From positions 3,611-10,515 of the forward strand of contig DBGA01000008.1 of NCBI GenBank assembly GCA_002295325.1: 6,905 nt of DNA, written 5' to 3'. A model generated the notes under the pieces. It was not told where the DNA came from. It saw nothing but the letters and a program-made list of their open reading frames with translations, and made no database searches. The DNA is from Ruminococcaceae bacterium UBA866. Lineage in GTDB: Bacteria; Bacillota; Clostridia; Oscillospirales; Ruminococcaceae. A program made the translations under genes and the position numbers. Of this stretch, positions 1 through 5,430 are shown piece after piece (position 1 is the stretch's first letter; the number at the start of each line of letters is the position of its first letter).

Positions 1-2
1 GT

Positions 3-539
3 TATAACGTTGACATTGTTGACGAAAATGGAGATTCTGTTGAAGATGGTACTGTTGGCGAAATCGTCATTAGAAAACGTACCGATGGTGAGACATACGG
101 TTTGTTGAAAAATTATTATCGTGACGAGGAAAAAACCAATCAAGTTTGGAGAAACGGTATTTACCATACTGGTGATACTGCTTATCGTGATGAGGATGGC
201 TACTATTGGTATATCGGTCGTACCGATGATATGATAAAAGCATCTGGTTACCGCATTGGCCCGTTCGAGGTTGAGAGTGTTTTAATGGAACACCCTGCTG
301 TATTAGAGGTTGCTGTTACTGGTGCTCCTGACCCTGTTCGTGGGCAGGTTGTTAAGGCGACAATTGTACTTACCAGCCAATACTCCGCAAGCGAAGAACT
401 TAAAAAAGAGTTGCAAAATTATGTTAAAAAGACGACTGCACCATACAAATATCCTCGCATTATTGAGTTTGTATCTGAGTTGCCTAAAACGATAAGTGGC
501 AAAATCAAACGTAATGAAATCAGAAATAAAGATAAATAA
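3..539 (+). CDS. Acyl-CoA/acetyl-CoA synthetase (AMP-binding), C-terminal part, 5' truncated
   Basis: This is the last 178 codons of an ANL-superfamily acyl-CoA synthetase; the frame is open to the left edge, so the true start lies outside. The family activates a carboxylic acid with ATP to an acyl-AMP and transfers it to CoA in the cytoplasm. Visible motifs are the TGD motif (168-176), the [14 protein letters not shown] hinge segment (216-257), where the C-terminal domain rotates between half-reactions, and [10 protein letters not shown] near the end, whose SGK lysine (codon 501-503) is the adenylation lysine. The [13 protein letters not shown] stretch resembles the acetyl-/medium-chain acyl-CoA synthetase (Acs/ACSM) group more than long-chain FadD, but the substrate pocket is outside the window, so specificity is open. 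The C-terminal domain looks intact. An internal TTG at 102 is in frame but conserved residues continue upstream, so it is not the start. A bidirectional terminator follows at once. Confidence 0.93.
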   Translation, partial: YNVDIVDENGDSVEDGTVGEIVIRKRTDGETYGLLKNYYRDEEKTNQVWRNGIYHTGDTAYRDEDGYYWYIGRTDDMIKASGYRIGPFEVESVLMEHPAVLEVAVTGAPDPVRGQVVKATIVLTSQYSASEELKKELQNYVKKTTAPYKYPRIIEFVSELPKTISGKIKRNEIRNKDK

Positions 540-545
540 TTACAT

Positions 546-575
546 AAAAAGGAACGGATTACTCCGTTCCTTTTT
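546..575. terminator. Bidirectional Rho-independent terminator between convergent genes
   Basis: A perfect 8-bp stem, GGAACGGA (551-558) and TCCGTTCC (563-570) with a TTAC loop, is flanked by A5 (546-550) and T5 (571-575). It therefore works as hairpin plus U-tract in both directions. It lies 6 bp after the synthetase stop and 13 bp after the stop of the minus-strand gene that ends at 589, so it can end both. Confidence 0.92.
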
Positions 576-588
576 ATTTTGCTTTATA

Positions 589-1734
589 TTAAGGCTTATT
601 TTTCTTTTGTATGATGACCTTTTGCTCTTTATCCGAATCGTCCTTGAAAAGGGCAAAATTCACTTCGTACTCGCCCGATTCAACAACTACATTTGTATAA
701 TCTCTGGTGACGGTGATGGAGATATCTCTACTTTTTGAGTCATCTCCAAGTGAAAGTTTTACAGCGTCAGATTGAACTTTAACCGCAATTCCTTCAATTG
801 TAAAGTTATTTGTGGTATCTGTGTTAATACTAGCAGAAAAATCGGTTGTTTTAGTTTCGGGCAAAGGAGCTAAAGCCTCAGTCAATGGCTCTTTTTCTTC
901 TACTATTTCCTTTGGAACATCAGGCAATTGAAACTCCCTTGTAGAATAAATTGAATTTGCTTTTACTTCAGTTTCAACTATATCTGGCTTTTTATATGAC
1001 AATGATGTAAAAGGACCTTTGGGTTTAACCATCTCAAGCTTTTCGTCTTGCTGTTCAAAAAGATAGTCATTGTTAACCTTTTCAAAAATATCTTGGGTAG
1101 AAACCTCCTCACCAAAAACATCTGTTGACTTTTCATTGATGCCAATTCGCATATATGAGGGCAAATCGCCCACTAGCAAATCCTCTTCCTCCTTTTGGTT
1201 TTTTGATAGCTTTATCAAATTTACTATTTCAAATATCAGCAGTAGAAATAGTGGAATTGCCACACAGCAAATTAATCCTATTGGAGTTTTGATAAACAAA
1301 ATAAAACTGCCAAACATAGGGATTGAAAACGCAATCTCCCCCATCACATTGTCGATTGGGCGTGGCTCTTCCTCATCCGAAACTTTGAAAAAACTTTCAT
1401 TATCGGTAGTTTCAAACCAAGTAATTCTACCAGTTGTGATAATTGGATTTTTGAATGTATCGTAGCCGTCTTGATAAATAATTTTTTCGCCTGCGCTTAT
1501 TTGGGTTGGGCTCTTCGTTTTGGCGACAACAAAATCACCACTATTTACATAACCATCTGTTGTAATGCAAAAAAAGCGATGCCCAAAAAGGATAGGTGAT
1601 TGCAAAGACGACCTTGTCATTAGTGTTGCAAATAGAATAATTGCCAGAAACAACCCTACTATACCCGATATTATATAAAAGGAAATCTTTCCTAAGCCGT
1701 TCTTCTTTTTAGAATCAAATTCATTTGAACTCAT
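589..1734 (-). CDS. Membrane protein with degenerate SipW-like signal peptidase domain and long cytoplasmic tail
   Basis: 381 aa. A basic N-terminus precedes TM1 (about residues 16-39), an extracytoplasmic domain (40-136), TM2 (about 150-177) and an acidic tail (178-381), predicted cytoplasmic. The order and the segment PMFG..LFIKTPIGLICCVAIPLFLLLIFEI match S26B (SipW/archaeal/ER-type) signal peptidases. The S26B motif SMEPTI-x2-GD appears as TTDGYVNSGD (58-67), so the catalytic Ser position holds Thr58. The usual HRI of the catalytic His is GRI (Gly102), and the TKGDAN-type Asp box reads FKVSDEEEPRPID. Peptidase activity is therefore doubtful; a scaffold or regulatory role is inference. The last 70 residues (312-379) look beta-rich and match no family I know; residues 180-310 look disordered. 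The ATG at 1734 is chosen because GGGAG (1746-1742) sits 7 nt upstream; a GTG at 1755 would precede that site. The gene is monocistronic, with its own strong promoter. Confidence 0.8.
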   Translation of the reverse strand: MSSNEFDSKKKNGLGKISFYIISGIVGLFLAIILFATLMTRSSLQSPILFGHRFFCITTDGYVNSGDFVVAKTKSPTQISAGEKIIYQDGYDTFKNPIITTGRITWFETTDNESFFKVSDEEEPRPIDNVMGEIAFSIPMFGSFILFIKTPIGLICCVAIPLFLLLIFEIVNLIKLSKNQKEEEDLLVGDLPSYMRIGINEKSTDVFGEEVSTQDIFEKVNNDYLFEQQDEKLEMVKPKGPFTSLSYKKPDIVETEVKANSIYSTREFQLPDVPKEIVEEKEPLTEALAPLPETKTTDFSASINTDTTNNFTIEGIAVKVQSDAVKLSLGDDSKSRDISITVTRDYTNVVVESGEYEVNFALFKDDSDKEQKVIIQKKNKP

Positions 1735-1741
1735 ATCTTTT

Positions 1742-1746
1742 CTCCC
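1742..1746 (-). promoter_or_regulatory. Ribosome binding site deciding the start at 1734
   Basis: GGGAG on the minus strand lies 7 nt before ATG 1734. The alternative GTG at 1755-1753 would place this site inside the coding region and has no comparable purine tract upstream. Confidence 0.75.
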
Positions 1747-1783
1747 AATCACCACTATAATATAATTCCATATTTATACTTAA

Positions 1784-1811
1784 ATTATACCACATTAAGA
1801 CACATTGTCAA
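1784..1811 (-). promoter_or_regulatory. Consensus sigma-A promoter of the signal-peptidase-like gene
   Basis: On the minus strand a perfect -35 TTGACA (1811-1806), a 16-nt spacer and a perfect -10 TATAAT (1789-1784) are seen, with TGG directly before the -10 giving an extended TGn element. Transcription would begin near 1777, leaving a leader of about 43 nt. The promoter lies downstream of the terminator that ends the preceding minus-strand operon, so the gene is a separate unit. Confidence 0.88.
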
Positions 1812-1840
1812 CGAATTCGACATCTGCCGAACCCGTAAAA

Positions 1841-1873
1841 ATAAAGGGATATGCTTAAAACATATCCCTTTAT
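1841..1873 (-). terminator. Rho-independent terminator of the phosphoesterase operon
   Basis: A perfect 13-bp inverted repeat, ATAAAGGGATATG (1841-1853) and its complement (1861-1873), encloses a 7-nt loop. On the minus strand it begins 1 nt after the stop of the 56-aa gene and runs into a T-rich stretch (TTTAT then TTTTA). The plus-strand side has a weaker tract (CTTATTTC), so minus-strand use is favoured. Confidence 0.85.
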
Positions 1874-1874
1874 C

Positions 1875-2045
1875 TTATTTCACAATTCTATATTCAAGCA
1901 TTTCATAGATAACGTCGTCACCCTCACAGATATCTATCGGCAGCAACGCCATTGCAACGGTGTTTTCAACACCCGTATCAGTATGCATAATCGCATAGTC
2001 CCCATTAATTTTTATCACCTTGTATAAAACTGGCTCAAGCAGCAT
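1875..2045 (-). CDS. Small 56-aa protein, DUF3006-like
   Basis: A 56-codon frame, ATG 2045 to TAA 1877-1875. The protein begins MLLEPVLYKVIKINGDYAIM and continues with a ...ENTVAMALLPIDICEGDDVIYEML pattern. The order of a short strand with INGDYAI, then an acidic turn, then LLP-x-I-x-EGDDV resembles the small beta-barrel DUF3006 proteins of Firmicutes (IxGDYAV ... LPEGxKEGDV); this is by pattern only, and no biochemical role is known to me. There is no signal peptide or TM segment, so it is probably cytoplasmic. It starts 22 bp after the phosphoesterase stop and ends right at a strong hairpin terminator, so it is the second gene of that operon. Its Shine-Dalgarno region is unusual: seven consecutive G (2057-2051), 5 nt from the ATG. 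Codon structure, RBS and terminator together make it a real gene. Confidence 0.82.
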   Translation of the reverse strand: MLLEPVLYKVIKINGDYAIMHTDTGVENTVAMALLPIDICEGDDVIYEMLEYRIVK

Positions 2046-2050
2046 GAAGT

Positions 2051-2058
2051 CCCCCCCT
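2051..2058 (-). promoter_or_regulatory. Homopolymeric G7 Shine-Dalgarno of the 56-aa gene
   Basis: On the minus strand the sequence reads TAAGGGGGGG then ACTTC then ATG. The seven-G run is the only candidate ribosome binding site, and it can pair with anti-SD CCUCC in several registers. Confidence 0.65.
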
Positions 2059-2067
2059 TACACAGGA

Positions 2068-2727
2068 TTAATCCTTATATTTTACAACGTCTGTAAAAAT
2101 CATATTATAGCATGGTGGTATCTTTTTGTTGCTATGGTACTTGCCAAAATACCATTGCTTAAATTTTACAGTTTGGCGAATATCCTCTAAAAAGGTATGT
2201 AGATAATTCATTTCGTTATTATTCATATCGATAAATGACCTGATTTTTTCCGGAGCATCGTGGGTTATGATAATATCGACCTCGTCGCCACATGCAACCA
2301 AGTTAGTACTTGCGCCCTGCATTTCTTGTACGCTAGGCAGAAGCTCATCATCATTTTTCTTTTGGCTGAATTCATCTGAGGCATCACCACCACCAAATGC
2401 AAACACCTTTTTGTCATCTATGGTATAAACTCCACCACGCATTAAGCAATAGAGGTTTCCACTAATTTTACGAGCCTTGCTTCCGCAAAAGTCTACCCAC
2501 TCATATTCATTTATCAGTTTATGATTTTCATTGCAGCCATCAACAAACAAAACATGATATCGTCTTTTTCCAATCCATTTGAGTATTTTCTTTTCTTTTT
2601 TTCCACCCTCCCAAATAAATCCGAAATCTCCGCATATAATCAATGTATCTCGCTTTTTTATGCGAGCTTTTCTCGCGCTCTGAAATCGGGTCTTATCCCC
2701 ATGCACATCACCGGTTATAAAAATCAC
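2068..2727 (-). CDS. Calcineurin-like metallophosphoesterase, altered metal-site motifs
   Basis: 219 aa, cytoplasmic (no signal or TM segment). It follows the binuclear metallophosphoesterase plan: GDVHG (D7, H9), ICGDFG (D34), a GNHE-type motif at 64-67, IITHDAP (H156) and a GHxH-type motif at 195-198. Two of these deviate. The expected GNHE reads GCNE (C65, N66), removing the metal-bridging Asn and the transition-state His from their usual columns. GHxH reads GKYH (K196), replacing one metal-ligand His. The other ligands remain. The family hydrolyses phosphomonoesters or diesters; substrate cannot be inferred, and activity may be reduced or changed. The start is GTG 2727, set by GGAGGG (2740-2735) 7 nt upstream, and puts the first motif at residues 6-10 as usual. 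It is first in a two-gene operon with the 56-aa gene and is divergent from the dacF-like gene. Confidence 0.88.
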   Translation of the reverse strand: MIFITGDVHGDKTRFQSARKARIKKRDTLIICGDFGFIWEGGKKEKKILKWIGKRRYHVLFVDGCNENHKLINEYEWVDFCGSKARKISGNLYCLMRGGVYTIDDKKVFAFGGGDASDEFSQKKNDDELLPSVQEMQGASTNLVACGDEVDIIITHDAPEKIRSFIDMNNNEMNYLHTFLEDIRQTVKFKQWYFGKYHSNKKIPPCYNMIFTDVVKYKD

Positions 2728-2734
2728 AATAAAT

Positions 2735-2740
2735 CCCTCC
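2735..2740 (-). promoter_or_regulatory. Strong ribosome binding site for a GTG start
   Basis: GGAGGG on the minus strand, 7 nt before GTG 2727, supports the non-ATG start of the phosphoesterase. Confidence 0.8.
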
Positions 2741-2797
2741 CATAATCATGAGTTTCTATTTGTTTATAAAATTGTCATTTAATTTTATACATAAATC

Positions 2798-2857
2798 TGT
2801 TATACTAATATTTAGAGTTATTTTTCTATTGGATAGTATTCATTACTATAATAATAC
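2798..2857 (+). promoter_or_regulatory. Candidate promoter region of the dacF-like gene
   Basis: The 153-bp divergent intergenic region holds two plus-strand -10 candidates. One is an extended -10, TGT followed by TATACT (2801-2806). The other is a perfect TATAAT (2847-2852). Neither has a good -35 at 16-18 nt, so which is used is uncertain. I found no convincing minus-strand promoter for the phosphoesterase here, although the DNA is AT-rich enough to hide one. Confidence 0.45.
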
Positions 2858-2880
2858 ACTTTTAGAGGGGTTTAGTCTAT

Positions 2881-4233
2881 ATGAAAAACATAAAAAGAGT
2901 AATTGCACTTACAATTATTTTTATAATTTCTTTAACAGAACTTGGTTCATTTAAAGCAGAGGCAGCTTTTAAAACTCCTTTTGAAATCATCTCCAATTCT
3001 GCATATATGGTAAATACCGATACAGGAACAGTTGTGTATGAAAAAAATGCCCAGCAAAAAACCTATCCTGCATCCCTTACTAAAATTATGACAGCTATTA
3101 TTGCACTTGAAAATGTCAAAGATTTAGAAGGCACTGTTGTAACAGCTCCTGGTTATGTCTATGATGAATTTGTGGGGTTAAATGTTTCGACCGCAGATAT
3201 TAGACGTGGCGAAGAAGTTAGAATGATTGACCTTTTATATGCAATGATACTTCCCTCTGCGAATGAGGCAAGCAATATTGTTGCCGATTATATCGGAAAA
3301 GGTAGCATCCCTGATTTTGTTGCTATAATGAATGCTAAGGCTAAAGAAATTGGTGCTGTCAACACGCATTTCATCAATACCCACGGACTTTTTGACGAAA
3401 ACCAAACCACTACAGCATATGATATGTACCTCATTGCTGAATACGCTCTGTCCATACCTATGTTTGAAAAAATCTCAAGTACACCAAGTTATTTGATGCC
3501 TGCAACAAATAAGCATGCACAAGAAAGATATGTCGTCCATACCAACAGTTTGCTTAGAAGTCATGGTGACAAATACTATTATAAAGATATGAAAGGCGTT
3601 AAGACTGGTTCTCTTCCTGAGATTGGAAAAAACCTTATCTCCACCGTTTCTCGTAACGGGTACAACTATATGCTTGTAACAATAGGTGCTTCTACTAAAG
3701 ACAAAGACGGCAAACCATATGACGGGAATAAATCTTATGATGATGCAATTGCCTTGTACGACTGGGCACTGGTAAACTTTTCTCAGCAAAAAATTCTAAA
3801 AGAGAATGAAACGATTGATGAAATCCCAGTAACGCTTTCCTCGCAACAGGATTATGTAACCTTAGTTGCAACAAAAGATATTGTTGCACTTTTGCCAAAG
3901 GATGTTGAACCCTCTGCTGTACAAAGAACAATCACAGTACCCAAAAACGTTGTTTCCCCTATTAAGAAAGGGGATGTTTTGGGCAAGCTTGAGTTAAAAC
4001 TTGCTGACAACGTAATTGCAACCCTTGAGCTGATTGCAAAGGAGGATGTACAACGAAATGAAGTGCTCTACATTCTCGATATCATAAAACGGTTTTTATC
4101 AAAACCTTCTGTGATAATCCTGTTAGTAATATTATTCTTGCTCATCTTCTTATATTCTCTTATTTCACTTCGCTACAAAAAAATCCAGCGAAAACGTGCA
4201 ATGCGTTTGCGTAATAATATACGTAATCACTGA
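2881..4233 (+). CDS. D-alanyl-D-alanine carboxypeptidase (DacF/PBP5-type, S11 family)
   Basis: 450 aa. A signal peptide (core VIALTIIFIISL, probable cleavage after AEA at 26-28) leads to a secreted S11 peptidase domain. All three penicillin-binding motifs are present: SLTK (S65 nucleophile, K68), SAN (126-128) and KTG (241-243). The PBP5-type C-terminal beta domain spans about 303-392, followed by a C-terminal TM anchor (about 411-430) and a very basic cytoplasmic end. The enzyme removes the terminal D-Ala from peptidoglycan pentapeptides outside the membrane, limiting cross-linking. Length and order match clostridial DacF-like proteins. The basic tail and true TM helix differ from the amphipathic anchor of E. 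coli PBP5. dacF-type paralogs can act in sporulation or vegetative growth; the sequence does not decide, so no symbol is assigned. The RBS AGAGGGG (2864-2870) has a long 10-nt spacing. No terminator follows before the next gene, so read-through into it is likely. Confidence 0.93.
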   Translation: MKNIKRVIALTIIFIISLTELGSFKAEAAFKTPFEIISNSAYMVNTDTGTVVYEKNAQQKTYPASLTKIMTAIIALENVKDLEGTVVTAPGYVYDEFVGLNVSTADIRRGEEVRMIDLLYAMILPSANEASNIVADYIGKGSIPDFVAIMNAKAKEIGAVNTHFINTHGLFDENQTTTAYDMYLIAEYALSIPMFEKISSTPSYLMPATNKHAQERYVVHTNSLLRSHGDKYYYKDMKGVKTGSLPEIGKNLISTVSRNGYNYMLVTIGASTKDKDGKPYDGNKSYDDAIALYDWALVNFSQQKILKENETIDEIPVTLSSQQDYVTLVATKDIVALLPKDVEPSAVQRTITVPKNVVSPIKKGDVLGKLELKLADNVIATLELIAKEDVQRNEVLYILDIIKRFLSKPSVIILLVILFLLIFLYSLISLRYKKIQRKRAMRLRNNIRNH

Positions 4234-4313
4234 AACACAAAATCCTGTTCCTGCATATACTGTATTGTCTAGACTATTTATGAGGCATGCCCTTGAAATG
4301 GAGATGCAATACT

Positions 4314-4676
4314 ATGGATACAGGAACAAATCGTTGGAGATCTGGTAGTTTATGCGAACGCTTAGAAGACGACGAAGATAACAGTTTTGAAGAAAGACGA
4401 GAAGGCAATCGTGAAGAGAGACTCGAACGAGAGCTAGAAGAATGCCGCAGACGGTTGCGTGAAGAAAGACGCAGACGCGAGTGTGAGGAAAGACGCAGAC
4501 GTAATTGTGAAGATACACTATGCTGTCGTTTCGGTTGCTGTTGCAACAGAAGACGCGACTGTGATTGCGACAATGACGATAGACGCGACTGTGATTGCGA
4601 CGATAGAAATGGCTGTGGTTGCAACAGAAGACGTGGCTGTGGCTGTGGCTGTGGCTGTGGTTGCGGTTGCCGTTAA
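4314..4676 (+). CDS. Arg/Cys-rich low-complexity repeat protein, function unknown
   Basis: 120 aa from ATG 4314; 21 Cys and 31 Arg by my count. The protein has three zones. Residues 1-25 are polar. Residues 26-66 are an E/R-rich, probably helical segment with an 8-residue repeat (EERRRREC then EERRRRNC). Residues 67-120 are Cys-rich: CCRFGCCCNRRR, two copies of RRDCDCD, CNRRR again, and a terminal (GC)6-R run. There is no signal peptide or TM. I do not recognise a family. Cys-rich repeat proteins occur in spore coats and exosporium (C. difficile CdeC is Cys-rich, with CCC motifs), and a cross-linked structural role fits, but that is inference; metal binding is an alternative. GGAG (4300-4303) precedes ATG 4314 by 10 nt; an in-frame ATG at 4287 would add 9 residues but has TGAGG only 1 nt away. 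It lies 80 bp after the dacF-like gene with no terminator between, and has its own terminator. Its GC is higher than its neighbours' because Arg uses CGN codons. Confidence 0.78.
   Translation: MDTGTNRWRSGSLCERLEDDEDNSFEERREGNREERLERELEECRRRLREERRRRECEERRRRNCEDTLCCRFGCCCNRRRDCDCDNDDRRDCDCDDRNGCGCNRRRGCGCGCGCGCGCR
4464..4501 (+). repeat. 24-nt-period coding repeat (EERRRR-x-C)
   Basis: GAAAGACGCAGACG occurs at 4464-4477 and again at 4488-4501, exactly 24 nt apart, encoding two 8-residue units that each end in Cys. A looser copy of the Arg-rich unit lies just upstream (CCGCAGACGG around 4444). Confidence 0.8.
4540..4633 (+). repeat. Nested direct repeats in the Cys-rich half
   Basis: AGACGCGACTGTGATTGCGA is present at 4551-4570 and 4581-4600, with the next base also shared (21 bp, 30-nt period, encoding RRDCDCD). 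GTTGCAACAGAAGACG is present at 4540-4555 and 4618-4633 (78-nt period, encoding CNRRR). Both periods are multiples of three, so copy-number change would keep the frame. Confidence 0.85.
4635..4670 (+). repeat. Hexanucleotide microsatellite encoding (Gly-Cys)6
   Basis: Four perfect tandem GGCTGT units (4635-4658) are followed by two synonymous GGTTGC units (4659-4670), then CGT and the stop. All six encode Gly-Cys. The identical codons in the first four suggest recent slippage or expansion. Confidence 0.88.
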
Positions 4677-4686
4677 CTTAAATTAT

Positions 4687-4724
4687 AATAGCTCCTCTGC
4701 ATTTGGTAGAGGGGCTATTGTTTT
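4687..4724 (+). terminator. Rho-independent terminator after the Arg/Cys-rich gene
   Basis: AATAGCTCCTCT (4687-4698) pairs with AGAGGGGCTATT (4708-4719) over 12 bp with one G-T wobble, around a 9-nt loop. GTTTTG follows. It starts 10 nt after the stop and would end the transcript of this gene and any dacF read-through. Confidence 0.82.
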
Positions 4725-4822
4725 GATTATTTCATAGTTACAAAATGAGATTTTAAAAACAATACTGATTTAATTACGTTTATATTACTAAAAATTATCA
4801 TTAAATCACCATTTATTTTTTC

Positions 4823-4851
4823 TTTACATTATTCTCAAAATATTATATACT
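4823..4851 (+). promoter_or_regulatory. Sigma-A promoter of the hemerythrin gene
   Basis: TTTACA (4823-4828), a 17-nt spacer and TATACT (4846-4851) are one mismatch each from consensus. Transcription would start near 4858, giving a leader of about 20 nt that holds the RBS GAGGTGG (4866-4872). Confidence 0.82.
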
Positions 4852-4877
4852 TTTCAAATAGATATGAGGTGGGATAA

Positions 4878-5306
4878 ATGAGAATTTTCGGATGGAGAAA
4901 AGAACTTGAATCTGGAATAGAGCAAATCGATGCACAGCACAAGCAACTAATTGAAACAGCAAATTCGCTTATCATTCGTAGTAAATTTGGCAATGATATT
5001 TCAGACATTTCTGATTGCCTTAGCTATTTAGAGAAATATGTCCAATATCATTTCCAATCAGAGGAGGCATTTCAGTCAACTTCCGGTTATCCAAAATACA
5101 AAATACATAAGGCTTTACATCAATCAGTTGCAACGCAATTGAAATTTATAATGGTGAAGCTAGAGTCATCAAATTACGAAACCAAAGATATAGAAGATTT
5201 TTACACATTTTTTATATCTGCAATTGTAAACCATATCTTAGTTGAAGATTTAGAGTTTTCAATCTATTATAAAGAACATTTAAGTAATTTAGACTCTTCT
5301 TCATAA
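4878..5306 (+). CDS. Bacteriohemerythrin, single-domain
   Basis: 142 aa, a stand-alone hemerythrin domain with no fused sensor or signaling domain. All diiron ligands are in place: H21 (DAQHKQL), H58 and E62 (HFQSEE), H77 and H81 (HKALH), H119 and D124 (NHILVED). The spacing matches bacterial McHr-type proteins, which bind O2 reversibly at a carboxylate-bridged diiron site in a four-helix bundle. In anaerobes such proteins are usually thought to bind or buffer oxygen; that role here is inference. The usual N-terminal W/F segment ([15 protein letters not shown]) is intact and the length is normal. The ATG at 4878 has GAGGTGG 5 nt upstream. A promoter and a terminator bracket the gene, so it is a single-gene unit. 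Confidence 0.95.
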   Translation: MRIFGWRKELESGIEQIDAQHKQLIETANSLIIRSKFGNDISDISDCLSYLEKYVQYHFQSEEAFQSTSGYPKYKIHKALHQSVATQLKFIMVKLESSNYETKDIEDFYTFFISAIVNHILVEDLEFSIYYKEHLSNLDSSS

Positions 5307-5315
5307 CAATTTGAC

Positions 5316-5350
5316 AAAAAGTCCAGCGTTAGTTGGATTTTTTGTTTTAT
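5316..5350 (+). terminator. Rho-independent terminator after the hemerythrin gene
   Basis: AAAAAGTCCAGC (5316-5327) folds onto GTTGGATTTTTT (5332-5343) with a GTTA loop; two pairs are G-T wobbles. A further T-rich stretch (TGTTTTAT) follows. It begins 10 nt after the stop. Confidence 0.78.
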
Positions 5351-5417
5351 CTAAAAATTGGTTTATCTTTGGAACAATATTTTTGCAAACAAATCAAAAT
5401 TTTGTAAATACTAAAAA

Positions 5418-5424
5418 CGAGGTG
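5418..5424 (+). promoter_or_regulatory. Ribosome binding site deciding the TTG start at 5431
   Basis: ACGAGGTG with GAGGTG ending at 5424 lies 6 nt before TTG 5431. An in-frame GTG at 5422 overlaps this site and would lack its own RBS, so TTG is preferred. No convincing -35/-10 pair was found in the short gap after the preceding terminator. Confidence 0.7.
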
Positions 5425-5430
5425 AAAAAA

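Noticed and set aside
1735..1755. GTG at 1755 as the start of the signal-peptidase-like gene
   Set aside because: It would put the GGGAG ribosome site inside the coding region; ATG 1734 is ideally spaced from it.
2748..2954. 68-codon plus-strand frame across the dacF promoter region
   Set aside because: It is composed of AT-rich intergenic DNA (F/I/N/Y-rich) and overlaps the dacF signal peptide in another frame.
3475..3931. Two minus-strand frames inside the dacF-like gene
   Set aside because: They lie opposite a well-conserved coding region, have no RBS, and show no recognisable motif.
4287..4313. Upstream ATG at 4287 for the Arg/Cys-rich gene
   Set aside because: Its only purine-rich site, TGAGG, ends 1 nt before the ATG, too close; GGAG before 4314 is better placed. 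The upstream start is not fully excluded.
4246..4328. 8-bp inverted repeat TGTTCCTG / CAGGAACA flanking the start of the Arg/Cys-rich gene
   Set aside because: The arms are 67 nt apart and short; such a match is easily due to chance and no competing structure supports a riboswitch or attenuator.
4274..4624. Minus-strand frame of 116 codons opposite the Arg/Cys-rich gene, Ser/Gln/Arg-rich
   Set aside because: It is the antisense image of CGN/GAN-rich repeats; there is no RBS and the repeat periods suit the plus-strand frame, which has its own RBS and terminator.
4464..4670. Regularly spaced repeats that might suggest a CRISPR array
   Set aside because: Repeats are short, of several different periods, all multiples of three, and lie inside one coding frame; there are no unique spacers of uniform length.
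4459..4737. Plus-strand frame overlapping the Arg/Cys-rich gene, Ala/Val-rich
   Set aside because: A +1-shifted reading of the same repeats that runs through the terminator hairpin; no RBS.
5422..5430. GTG at 5422 as the start of the YyaL-type gene
   Set aside because: It overlaps the GAGGTG ribosome site that serves TTG 5431.
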